A program made the translations under genes and the position numbers. Of a DNA stretch of 64,000 nt, positions 10,985 through 20,401 are shown piece by piece (the first letter of the stretch is position 1; each line of letters starts with the position of its first letter). This stretch comes from Brevibacillus brevis (lineage in GTDB: Bacteria; Bacillota; Bacilli; Brevibacillales; Brevibacillaceae). The notes beneath the pieces are model-generated. The model made no database searches. It saw only the letters and a program-made list of their open reading frames with translations, and had not been told where the DNA came from. The stretch lies in NCBI RefSeq assembly GCF_900637055.1, contig NZ_LR134338.1, positions 2,862,001 to 2,926,000 of the forward strand. Direction: 5' to 3'.

Positions 10985-13900
10985 ATGGGTGGGATGAGAG
11001 TGACAAAGTTGAAGAAAGAGAACATACAAGACATGTACCACTTGTCACCGATGCAGGAGGGGATGTTGTTTCATTCCCTCCTCACCCCAGAGACAAGTGC
11101 CTATTTACAGCAGTATGAGATCTTGCTTGAAGGCGATCTCGATGCCAATTTATTGCAAAAGAGCTTCCATCTGTTGATAGAGCGTCATGATGTGTTGCGC
11201 ACGACGTTCATATTTGAGAAAGTAAAGCGGCCGTTGCAAGTCGTCTTTTCGAGCTGGCCCAAGGATCTGGAGTTTCTTGATCTGACAGACGTGCCGGAGA
11301 GCGGAAAACAGGACGCAGTCGAATCTTTTAAGCTCCGTCAGTTGGAACACCGATTCGATCTGTCCAAAGATCCGTTGATTCGCTTGGCACTGCTCCAGAC
11401 GCATGCAGAGAAGTACACGATGGTGATCTCCTACCACCACATCTTGATGGACGGATGGAGCATCGGAATTATCTCGGAAGAACTGTTCGCCAACTACGAA
11501 GCCCTCCGTAATGGTGACCCTACTTCGGCGGTGCGTGCCTATCCTTACAGCCGCTACATTGATTGGCTGTCCCGTCAAGATGAGGAACAGGCGGGTAGGT
11601 TCTGGCGTAGAAGGTTGGAGGAGTATGGGCAGACAGCCGTCGTACCGCAGCAGAGACCCTCTGTACCGGAGCATTACGATCCTCGAGAACTGGTTGACAG
11701 ATTCGATCTGGAAGTGAGCTGGAGGATCCGTGCTTTTGCCAACGATCAGGGTGTAACACTCAATTCGTTGATACAGACAGTCTGGGGGGCGGTGCTCCAG
11801 CGATACAACCAAACCAATGATGTAGTGTTCGGCACGGTCGTGTCCGGCCGCCCGGCTGACCTGCCGGGTATTGAGCAAGCGGTGGGACTTTTTATCAACA
11901 CGGTCCCTGTGCGGGTGTCGAGCAGCCCAGAGACTTCGTTCGCAGATCTCTTGCAGCAAGTTCATCGCGCAAGCATCGAAGCGCAACCATTTGATCACTA
12001 CCCATTGCGTGAATCACAGAACGGGAGTGAATTGAAGCAGCAGTTGTTGCAGAACCTGCTGATCTTTGAGAATTTCCCGGTGCAGGCACTGACCAAGGCG
12101 TGCCGACAAGAGCGACTTGGGTTTCAGATTCTTGAGGTGAAGTTGTTTGAGCAGACCAACTACGACTTTAACCTGATCGTCGAGACAGGGGACGAATTGA
12201 CGATTCGACTGAGTTACAACGCCTTCGTCTATGAAGAGGCGTTCGTCCGCCGCGTCTCCGGCCACTTACGTCGCTTCCTAACGGCTGCGATGGAACGACC
12301 TTATGATCGGATCGGTGACTTGGATTTTCTTGGGGAGGAAGAGCGGGAACAGATTCTGTTCGGGTTCAACCGGACAGAAGTACCATTCGCCTGGGACGTC
12401 CTTGTCCATCAAGCGTTTGAAGCTCAAGCTGCCAAGACGCCGGACAGGACGGCGTTGGTACAAGGCGTCCGCAGCATGACGTACAGACAACTGAATGAAC
12501 GGGCCAACCAATTAGCCCACCGTCTGCGCGCTACTGGCGTAACACCGGGGCAAATTATCGGTCTGATGGCCGAGCCCAGCCCGGAGATGGTCGCGGCGCT
12601 GCTGGCGATTCTTAAGGCAGGTGGCGCATACCTGCCGATTGACCCGCAGTTTCCCCCAGATAGGATCGACTATCTTTTGAAAGACAGTGGTACAGCTCTT
12701 CTACTGACAGAAACGGCATTTTTGGCCCAAGTGCCGGATACCATGCAATCACTTCTGCTGGATCGGGAGGAACTGTTCACTGGCTTGAGGGACAACCTGC
12801 CTGCCGTGCAGACGTCGAGAGATCTGGTGTACGTTATTTACACTTCCGGTTCGACGGGACAGCCCAAGGGCGTATGTGTCACACATCGCAATGTCAGCAA
12901 TTTTTTTGCCGGGATGGATCTGCGTGTGCAGCCGCAGGAGGATGACGCGCTGCTTGCTGTGACGACGTTCTCATTTGACATTTCCGTCTTGGAACAGCTC
13001 TGGACGCTGACACGGGGGATACAGGTCATATTGCCGGAGCAAAAGCCGTTCGAACGATTCGACCGCTATGGGCAGGGGGATCTTCAGAACAAAATGGATT
13101 TCTCTCTGTTCTTTTTCTCCAGCTATGATCACTCTCAAGAGGGCGGTAAGTACCAATTGCTGCTCGATTCCGCCCGGTTTGCTGACGACAACGGTTTTAC
13201 AGCAGTCTGGACACCGGAACGCCATTTTCATGAATTTGGCGGATTGTATCCGAATCCGTCGGTCATTTCGGCTGCGTTGGCTATGGTCACGAAACACTTG
13301 CAACTGAGATCGGGCAGTGTGGTCTCGCCTCTGCATAACACGTTGCGCATCGCAGAGGAATGGGCGGTCGTCGATAACTTGTCGAACGGTCGCGCAGGCT
13401 TGTCGTTTACCGCTGGGTGGCATGCGGACGACTTTGCCTTGCAGCCGGATGTCTACAAGATGCGTCACGAGGAGATGTTCCGCCAGATCGAGGAAGTCAA
13501 ACGGTTGTGGCGCGGGGAGAAGGTGTCGGTTCTAAATGGAGTAGGGCAACAGATCGAGGTACAGACGTATCCACGACCTGTGCAGGCCGAACTGCCAGTT
13601 TGGGTCACCACGTCCGGTAGCCGAGAAACGTTCGTCCAAGCAGGCAAGCTCGGAGCCAACGTGCTCACCCATCTGCTTGGACAGGACACAGAGGAGCTGG
13701 CGGAGAACATCGGTCTGTATCGACGCACTCTGGAGGAACATGGATATGCGGCCGACAGCGGACGCATAGCGCTGATGCTCCATACATACATAGGTGATGA
13801 ACTCGAAGTTGTGAAAGCCATGGTCAGAAAGCCATTTTGCGACTATCTACGCTCCAGCCTCAGTTTGATTCGCAACCTCGCACAGGCCCTGAATGTCCCA

Positions 13901-16666
13901 GTCGACCAACTGGGTGACGAGGAAACGATGCAGACGTTGCTCGACTACGGATTCGAACGTTACTGGCAAACTTCCGCATTGCTTGGAACACAGGAGTCTT
14001 GCGAGCAACTCGTTCGCAGGCTGGCCGCGATCGGAGTTGATGAGATCGCCTGTCTAGTCGATTTTGGTCTGGCGCCGGATGACGTGATCCAAGGCCTGAA
14101 GCAGCTCGCTACCCTGCGTGCCACCTTCAAAGAGGAGACGGCTGTCAAAGCAAAGGTCATGCGTCCGGTGACGATGTTGCAGAGCACACCGTCGCGACTC
14201 AAGGCTCTGGTCAAGGAAGAGGGGTCTCGCCGATTCCTGCGTTCCTTGCGCACGATCCTTGTAGGTGGGGAACCATTCCCGTCAGATCTTGCTACTGAGT
14301 TGAAACGGATGACAGACGCCCGTCTCTTCAACATGTACGGACCTACAGAAACCACCGTCTGGTCGGCCGCGTTTGAACTGTCACGCGAGAATAATCAGCT
14401 TTGCATCGGGACACCAATCGCCAACACGCAGATATACATCCTGGACGAGAACGGGCAACCCGTACCAATCGGCATACCCGGAGAGGTTTGCATCGGCGGG
14501 GAAGGAGTCGCTGAAGGATATTGGAACCGTCCAGAATTAACGTCAGAACGCTTCGTGCCAAACCGCTTCACCGAACATGGTCACCTGTATAAAACGGGAG
14601 ATCTGGGGCGTTTTAGAGCAGACGGGTCGATCGAATTATTGGGGCGTCTGGACGAACAGGTCAAGGTACGTGGGTATCGAATTGAAACGGGGGAAATTGA
14701 GACGCTGTTGCAGCGTTATGATGGCATTCGTGAAGCTGTCGTGCTCGACCGAGAAGATCAAGCAGGGGAGCGGTATCTCTGCGCGTACTTGGTGTCGAAC
14801 CAGCCGGTGCAGGAGCAAGCGGTGCGAAGCCATCTGAGCCGTTTCCTACCGTATTACATGATTCCTACGCAGTTTATCCAGATCGACCGAATCCCGCTCA
14901 CGCCAAATGGGAAGATCGATCGTAAAACTCTACGGGCTTCCGATTACGAGACAAATTCCTCGCAGTCAGGTTATGAAGTACCTCGCAGCGAAGTTGAAAA
15001 TATCCTCGTCGACATCTGGGAGAAAGTGCTTGGTCGACAGCCAATAGGTATCCACGACAACTTCTTCAAACTCGGGGGAGATTCGATTCGTGCTTTGCAG
15101 ATCGTGTCTGCGCTGATGAAGTACGACTACAAAGCAGATATCAAGCATCTATTTGAATACCCGACGATTGCACAAATGAGTCTGTTTGTCCAGAAAAAAG
15201 AGCGCAAAGTGGATGGGTGCTCAGCAGGGGAGGAAGGCGAGGTTACCCTCACGCCGATCCAGCATTGGTTCTTCGAACAAGATCTGACCGACCCTCATCA
15301 CTACAATCATGCCGTGCTGATCAAGGGTCGCCACGGTTTGGACGAACGCGCCGCAAAGGCCGCGTTGCAAGCTTTGGTAGAACATCACGACGCACTGCGA
15401 ATGGTGTTCGTCCGCGAGGGCACTGCTGTACGAGCACACAATAGACTCTTCCAAGACAGCATTTTCGGCTGGCGAGTATTTGATTTCCGAGCGGAACTGA
15501 ATCTGGAGGATAGAATGGAACGGGAGGCGAATCACCTGCAGGCCGGACTGAGTTTGGCCAAAGGTCCGCTAGTTCAAGGCGCTCTCATGAAGACCCAAGT
15601 AGGAGATCATCTACTGTTGGTTATTCACCATCTCGTGGTGGACGGTATCTCGTGGCGCATCTTGCTGGGTGATTTCTCCATTGCTTATCAGCAAGCGTTG
15701 CAGGGAGAGACGGTCTCGCTTGGGGACAAGACGATGTCCTTCCAGGAGTACGCAGCTCGCTTAGCGCAGTACGCCCAAAGCGATGCGCTCTGGCAGGAGC
15801 GGGACTACTGGATGACGCTGGAACGGGCTGATTTGCGCCCTCTTCCCAACCTGAAGAGTTTGGCCGAGGGTCCGCGCATGTTGGACAGCGCACTGGAGAC
15901 AGTCATCTTCACGCCAGAGGAGACGCGCCGACTTCTGCAAGACGCCAACCATGCATACAACACGGAGATCAATGACCTACTGTTGACAGCGCTCGCCAGG
16001 GCCGTCCATCAATGGACCGGGTTGAATCAGGTGTTGATCGATCTGGAAGGGCATGGACGGGAACCGTTTGAGGAAGATCTGGATGTTTCCCGCACCGTCG
16101 GCTGGTTTACTTCGCTGTATCCGGTACTGCTCGACGCATTAACTGGTGACGATATCGGTGGCCAGATCAAATACATCAAAGAGAGCTTGCGCCGCATCCC
16201 CAACAAGGGACTTGGCTACGGTGTCCTCAAATACCTGACCCGGCGCGAAGGCGAACGAGCGCTACCGTCGCTTGCGTCGCAGATTCTGTTTAACTATCTG
16301 GGGCAGTTCGACCAGACGGTGCCGCAAGATCTGTTGTTGCTGTCAGATCTGCCAGTCGGTCGTGCGATTTCGCCCCGTTCAGAACGCCTTTACGCCCTGT
16401 TGATCAACGGCCGTGTGATCGACAGTGTTCTGACGATCAGTTTTGACTACCATAACCAGCAGTTCGACCGCGCACAGGTGCGTGAATTTGCTGAACTGTA
16501 TCGGGATCAACTGCTGATGCTGATTGATCATTGCGCAAGCCGTAAAACGATCGAATTGACGCCGAGTGATCTGTATTATAACGACCTGTCCATCGAGGAG
16601 TTGGACGAACTCACAGACGAGGTCGCCGCTACCCTGACAGACTTGGGCTTGGAAGACGAGGGATGA
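10985..16666 (+). CDS. NRPS C-A(Gly, with embedded luciferase-like monooxygenase)-PCP-E
   Basis: A 1893-residue NRPS. The N-terminus resembles the acceptor docking/C start (MYHLSPMQEGMLFHSLL) used after epimerising subunits, with C motif HHILMDG. The A domain begins near residue 466 and runs normally to A4 (FSFDIS). It is then interrupted at about residues 704-1035 by a complete FMN luciferase-like monooxygenase starting MDFSLFFFSSYD. It resumes before A5 (MYGPTETT) and ends with A10 PNGKIDRK. Pocket residues read as DILQLGMVW, very close to the glycine code. PCP has GGDS at Ser1367, and a full E domain follows (HHLVVDG, EGHGRE). The insert position matches the A-MOX of myxothiazol MtaG, which oxidises PCP-bound glycine. 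By inference glycine is alpha-hydroxylated here, which would give the E domain a stereocentre. An ATG at 10997 is an alternative start. Confidence 0.92.
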   Translation: MGGMRVTKLKKENIQDMYHLSPMQEGMLFHSLLTPETSAYLQQYEILLEGDLDANLLQKSFHLLIERHDVLRTTFIFEKVKRPLQVVFSSWPKDLEFLDLTDVPESGKQDAVESFKLRQLEHRFDLSKDPLIRLALLQTHAEKYTMVISYHHILMDGWSIGIISEELFANYEALRNGDPTSAVRAYPYSRYIDWLSRQDEEQAGRFWRRRLEEYGQTAVVPQQRPSVPEHYDPRELVDRFDLEVSWRIRAFANDQGVTLNSLIQTVWGAVLQRYNQTNDVVFGTVVSGRPADLPGIEQAVGLFINTVPVRVSSSPETSFADLLQQVHRASIEAQPFDHYPLRESQNGSELKQQLLQNLLIFENFPVQALTKACRQERLGFQILEVKLFEQTNYDFNLIVETGDELTIRLSYNAFVYEEAFVRRVSGHLRRFLTAAMERPYDRIGDLDFLGEEEREQILFGFNRTEVPFAWDVLVHQAFEAQAAKTPDRTALVQGVRSMTYRQLNERANQLAHRLRATGVTPGQIIGLMAEPSPEMVAALLAILKAGGAYLPIDPQFPPDRIDYLLKDSGTALLLTETAFLAQVPDTMQSLLLDREELFTGLRDNLPAVQTSRDLVYVIYTSGSTGQPKGVCVTHRNVSNFFAGMDLRVQPQEDDALLAVTTFSFDISVLEQLWTLTRGIQVILPEQKPFERFDRYGQGDLQNKMDFSLFFFSSYDHSQEGGKYQLLLDSARFADDNGFTAVWTPERHFHEFGGLYPNPSVISAALAMVTKHLQLRSGSVVSPLHNTLRIAEEWAVVDNLSNGRAGLSFTAGWHADDFALQPDVYKMRHEEMFRQIEEVKRLWRGEKVSVLNGVGQQIEVQTYPRPVQAELPVWVTTSGSRETFVQAGKLGANVLTHLLGQDTEELAENIGLYRRTLEEHGYAADSGRIALMLHTYIGDELEVVKAMVRKPFCDYLRSSLSLIRNLAQALNVPVDQLGDEETMQTLLDYGFERYWQTSALLGTQESCEQLVRRLAAIGVDEIACLVDFGLAPDDVIQGLKQLATLRATFKEETAVKAKVMRPVTMLQSTPSRLKALVKEEGSRRFLRSLRTILVGGEPFPSDLATELKRMTDARLFNMYGPTETTVWSAAFELSRENNQLCIGTPIANTQIYILDENGQPVPIGIPGEVCIGGEGVAEGYWNRPELTSERFVPNRFTEHGHLYKTGDLGRFRADGSIELLGRLDEQVKVRGYRIETGEIETLLQRYDGIREAVVLDREDQAGERYLCAYLVSNQPVQEQAVRSHLSRFLPYYMIPTQFIQIDRIPLTPNGKIDRKTLRASDYETNSSQSGYEVPRSEVENILVDIWEKVLGRQPIGIHDNFFKLGGDSIRALQIVSALMKYDYKADIKHLFEYPTIAQMSLFVQKKERKVDGCSAGEEGEVTLTPIQHWFFEQDLTDPHHYNHAVLIKGRHGLDERAAKAALQALVEHHDALRMVFVREGTAVRAHNRLFQDSIFGWRVFDFRAELNLEDRMEREANHLQAGLSLAKGPLVQGALMKTQVGDHLLLVIHHLVVDGISWRILLGDFSIAYQQALQGETVSLGDKTMSFQEYAARLAQYAQSDALWQERDYWMTLERADLRPLPNLKSLAEGPRMLDSALETVIFTPEETRRLLQDANHAYNTEINDLLLTALARAVHQWTGLNQVLIDLEGHGREPFEEDLDVSRTVGWFTSLYPVLLDALTGDDIGGQIKYIKESLRRIPNKGLGYGVLKYLTRREGERALPSLASQILFNYLGQFDQTVPQDLLLLSDLPVGRAISPRSERLYALLINGRVIDSVLTISFDYHNQQFDRAQVREFAELYRDQLLMLIDHCASRKTIELTPSDLYYNDLSIEELDELTDEVAATLTDLGLEDEG

Positions 16667-16670
16667 CACG

Positions 16671-19600
16671 ATGGCAAAAAAAATAGAGATTCAAAATATT
16701 TATCCGCTCAGTTCTATGCAGGAAGGTCTCCTGTTTCAGTCATTGTTGAATCAGAAGAGCACCGATTATGTTCTTCAAACGGAATTTAGTATTTGCGGAA
16801 CGATCGAACCGAAGTTGTTCCAAGAGGCCTTCCAGCGGTTGATTGATCGGTATGACATCCTGCGGACAATTTTTACACACAAAAAAAAGCGGCCTCTGCA
16901 GATTGTGTTGCGTCATCGTAAGGCGGAAGTTCAGCTGGAGGATTATCGTGAGCTTGAGACGGTGGAGCGGGAGCGTGCAGTCACCGAGTTCAAGCGCTGT
17001 GACTTGGAGCGCGGATTTGATCTGACAAAGGACCTTTTAATTCGGACTGCAATCCTTCGTACAGAGGAGCAAGCCTGCAAACTCATCCTGACCTACCATC
17101 ACATATTGATGGACGGTTGGTGTCTGGGCGTGATTTTTCACGAGCTTACGGAGATCTACCGGAGTCTTCTGGCTGGGAATGAACCAATTTTGGAGACGCC
17201 CTACCCATATGGCCACTACATCAAGTGGCTGGAAGCACAAGACAGGTCATTAGCCGCCAACTTTTGGGAGCAAGTAGTGGAGGGCTATGATCAGCCTGCC
17301 TTGCTTCCTCGAACGGGTACAATCCTCGCGCCAGGTAAGTTCGAAATGCGCAAGAGATCGTTCGCGTTGGATCAAACGGTTACAAAACAACTGCACCAGA
17401 TCGCCCAGGAAACGCAAGTGACGCTTTATACCGTCATGCAAACGCTGTGGGGAGTGTTGCTTCAAAAATGTAACAACACTGATGATGTGATATTCGGGGC
17501 TGTGGTTGCCGGCCGGCCCGCGGGGCTTCCTGGAGTGGAGCGCATGGTCGGACTCTTTATCAATACGATACCGGTGCGTATTAAAGATGGTCACGATATC
17601 TCTTTCTCAGACCTGTTGCAGCAAGTGCAGCGAAATACGGTGGAAGGAAACCCCCATGAATACTTCCCCTTGCACCAAGTGTTTTCGAGGTCTTCACTTA
17701 AACAAAATCTATTCAACCACATCATCGCGTTTGAAAACTATCTGCTGCATGAAGAAATGCTTGGTTCGAGTGACTCCGAGACGGGATTTACAATCACTGA
17801 TGTCGAGACTTACGAGCAGACCCAATACGATTTTCATGTGATCTTTGTGCCAGGGGAGTCCCTTCAGGTTCATATGACATATAATGCACTCGTCTATCTT
17901 GAGGAAGATACGGCGATGATCGAGCGATATTTTCGAGATTTGGTTCGCGTCATTCTGCAGTCTTTGGACAAGCCTTTACTCGAAGTGGAGCTGGTCTCGA
18001 CTCGGGAGCGGCATCAGCAGTTGAGCATCGCCCGTGAAAACCTCGTCCTCTATCCGGAACACGAGACCCTCACTTCGCTGTTTGAAGCTCAGGCAGTCAG
18101 AACACCTGACCGCATCGCAGTCGTATGTGGAGAGGAATCCCTGACTTACCGGGAGCTCAACGAGCAGGCTAATCGTGTTAGCCGACGACTTCAACAAAAG
18201 GGTACAGGTGCTGATCGCTTGGTCGCTCTGATGGTGGATCGCAAGCCGGAGATGATCGTGGCGATGCTTGCAGTGCTGAAAGCCGGCGGCGGGTATGTAC
18301 CGATTGATCCGGACTATCCGCTGGACCGCATCCGTTTCATGCTGGAAGACAGTGGGGCTTGCGTACTGCTCACCGAAAGGGAACATGTGGATAAGGCGTT
18401 GGGAACGTCCATTGAGATTTTGCAGCTGCAGGATGCACTGACAGAAAGGGACACGAGCAATCCACCTCCCGCTTCCCAGCCCGAGCATCTTGCTTATGTC
18501 ATCTATACGTCCGGCACAACCGGACTGCCGAAGGGGGTCATGGTCGAACATCGCAACGTCGTGCGCCTATTCTTCCACGAACGGAACTTGTTTGATTTTG
18601 GACCGGATGATGTCTGGACGATGTTTCACTCCTATTGCTTTGACTTTTCCGTCTGGGAGATGTACGGGGCCTTACTGCACGGCGGCCGACTTGTTCTCGT
18701 ACCGAAAGAGGCCGCACGCGATCCGCAGGCGTTTCGTCTACTGCTAAGCAAGGAAAAAGTCACAATCCTTAATCAGACCCCGACAATGTTCTACCAGCTA
18801 ATCGAGGAAGAAAAGAGGCATCCCGAACAGATCCTGCACGTGCGGAACGTGATTTTTGGCGGAGAAGCGCTCGCACCCTATCAATTGCGCGAATGGCGCT
18901 GCCGCTATCCTCAGACAACGTTGATCAACATGTACGGCATCACGGAAACAACGGTTCATGTGACGTACAAGGAGATCGATGATGTGGAGATTGAGTCTAA
19001 CCTCTGCAACATTGGGCGTCCAATACCCACCTTATCGCTGTATGTGTTGGATCGTGGCATGAATTTGCTACCCCCCGGCATGACAGGCGAAATCTATGTC
19101 GGCGGGGAAGGGGTGGCACGTGGCTACCTGAACCGCCCGGAATTAACAGCCGAGCGTTTCCTATCCAACCCTTATCTACCGGGCGATGTATTGTATAAAA
19201 CGGGCGATCTGGCTAGATGGATGCCCAATGGCAATCTGGAATACCTGGGACGAGCTGATCATCAGGTGAAGATACGCGGATACCGGATTGAGACGGGAGA
19301 GATAGAGTACAACTTGAGCCAATTCAATGGGGTTCACCGGGCGGTCGTGCTGCCTCGTGTCACACCGGGCCGCCCTGTTGAGCTTTGCGCATATCTAACA
19401 GCCGCTGTTCCTCTCGTCGCGGAGGATTTGCGCACCTTTTTACAAGACACATTGCCTGCTTACATGGTGCCCGCCTTCTTCTATCAGGTGGACACCATCC
19501 CGTATACGAGCAACGGTAAAGTGGATGCAAGTGTGCTCCGCGCAAGCGGTAAGGCACTTGGATTTTCGGAAGCGTCTATCAAACCGCTTGGTGCTGTGGA

Positions 19601-20393
19601 GCAGTCCCTTTATGAGCTGTGGACACAGGTGCTCGGGCATGACAGATTTGGCGTTTATGATCATTTCCTTGAGGTCGGGGGAAATTCGATCCTACTGATC
19701 CAACTGCACAATCAATTACAAGAGCGCTTTCCTGGCAAGCTGACAATAGCCGATTTGTTTACGTTTGCTACCATAGCGCAACTCACAGATAAGGTAACCG
19801 AGACTGTAAAAGCACCGGGTGCTAAGGCGTTGAAGGGAATTCTGCTTCCGAGAGAATACTATGCGGCAGGAACAGGGACCATAGCGTACCGGTATGTGAT
19901 GACCTCCGATCTGATGGAGCGACTGGATGAGATCGCCGCCTTGGAGCGGGCGAATGTCACCGACATCCTGCAAGGTCTGTTTCTCTACGTGCTGGCGGAA
20001 GTGACACAAGCCGCTCACGTTGCGTTGCATCTCGTCAAGAGCGGTAAGGCCTGTCAAGCGGTTTTCGAGAGGGAACACCACTCTAATTTTGGCGACCTGT
20101 TTCGCCTGGTAGCAGCAGTAAAAGCGGATGCTAACCTTGCTTATGATGGGGAGGACGTTTATCGCGCACGGCTGCTTGCGGAGCGCGGTACCGTCTTCGC
20201 AGCGTTCGCGGAGGAGGGGGAGAGGCTCGCCCCTTATGACTTTGGAATCGAATGGCAGGCCGCCACGGTCGAACTCCGCATGGTGGTCAATCAAGACCGA
20301 GTGGCGGCAGAGAAGCTCCAAACCCTGCACAAGCAATTTATCGGGTTCATAAAACACTTCACCCAACAATACACGTCCGTTCAAGGGAGTTGA
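16671..20393 (+). CDS. NRPS C-A(Thr)-PCP with truncated C-terminal C-like domain
   Basis: A 1240-residue NRPS starting 5 bp after the previous gene. The C domain (about 1-430) has an acceptor-type start and motif HHILMDG. The A domain spans about 455-960, and pocket residues read as DFWNIGMVH, the standard threonine code. PCP (Ser1006) carries GGNS rather than GGDS, and its ERFPGKL...DLFTFATI segment resembles the carrier at the left edge of the window more than the other PCPs here. The last 185 residues (about 1055-1240) look like only the C-terminal half of a condensation domain: the region with the HHxxxDG motif is absent, so it should not be catalytic as seen. There is no thioesterase or reductase, so release must be in trans or the chain passes to another subunit. 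Confidence 0.9.
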   Translation: MAKKIEIQNIYPLSSMQEGLLFQSLLNQKSTDYVLQTEFSICGTIEPKLFQEAFQRLIDRYDILRTIFTHKKKRPLQIVLRHRKAEVQLEDYRELETVERERAVTEFKRCDLERGFDLTKDLLIRTAILRTEEQACKLILTYHHILMDGWCLGVIFHELTEIYRSLLAGNEPILETPYPYGHYIKWLEAQDRSLAANFWEQVVEGYDQPALLPRTGTILAPGKFEMRKRSFALDQTVTKQLHQIAQETQVTLYTVMQTLWGVLLQKCNNTDDVIFGAVVAGRPAGLPGVERMVGLFINTIPVRIKDGHDISFSDLLQQVQRNTVEGNPHEYFPLHQVFSRSSLKQNLFNHIIAFENYLLHEEMLGSSDSETGFTITDVETYEQTQYDFHVIFVPGESLQVHMTYNALVYLEEDTAMIERYFRDLVRVILQSLDKPLLEVELVSTRERHQQLSIARENLVLYPEHETLTSLFEAQAVRTPDRIAVVCGEESLTYRELNEQANRVSRRLQQKGTGADRLVALMVDRKPEMIVAMLAVLKAGGGYVPIDPDYPLDRIRFMLEDSGACVLLTEREHVDKALGTSIEILQLQDALTERDTSNPPPASQPEHLAYVIYTSGTTGLPKGVMVEHRNVVRLFFHERNLFDFGPDDVWTMFHSYCFDFSVWEMYGALLHGGRLVLVPKEAARDPQAFRLLLSKEKVTILNQTPTMFYQLIEEEKRHPEQILHVRNVIFGGEALAPYQLREWRCRYPQTTLINMYGITETTVHVTYKEIDDVEIESNLCNIGRPIPTLSLYVLDRGMNLLPPGMTGEIYVGGEGVARGYLNRPELTAERFLSNPYLPGDVLYKTGDLARWMPNGNLEYLGRADHQVKIRGYRIETGEIEYNLSQFNGVHRAVVLPRVTPGRPVELCAYLTAAVPLVAEDLRTFLQDTLPAYMVPAFFYQVDTIPYTSNGKVDASVLRASGKALGFSEASIKPLGAVEQSLYELWTQVLGHDRFGVYDHFLEVGGNSILLIQLHNQLQERFPGKLTIADLFTFATIAQLTDKVTETVKAPGAKALKGILLPREYYAAGTGTIAYRYVMTSDLMERLDEIAALERANVTDILQGLFLYVLAEVTQAAHVALHLVKSGKACQAVFEREHHSNFGDLFRLVAAVKADANLAYDGEDVYRARLLAERGTVFAAFAEEGERLAPYDFGIEWQAATVELRMVVNQDRVAAEKLQTLHKQFIGFIKHFTQQYTSVQGS

Positions 20394-20401
20394 CCCTGAC
20401 G

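Noticed and set aside
20252..20401. Longer version of the cluster serine hydrolase starting inside the Thr-module NRPS gene
   Set aside because: The extension is antisense in character to family N-termini and lies in another frame of the NRPS; ATG 20402 with AAGGGAG upstream is the better start.
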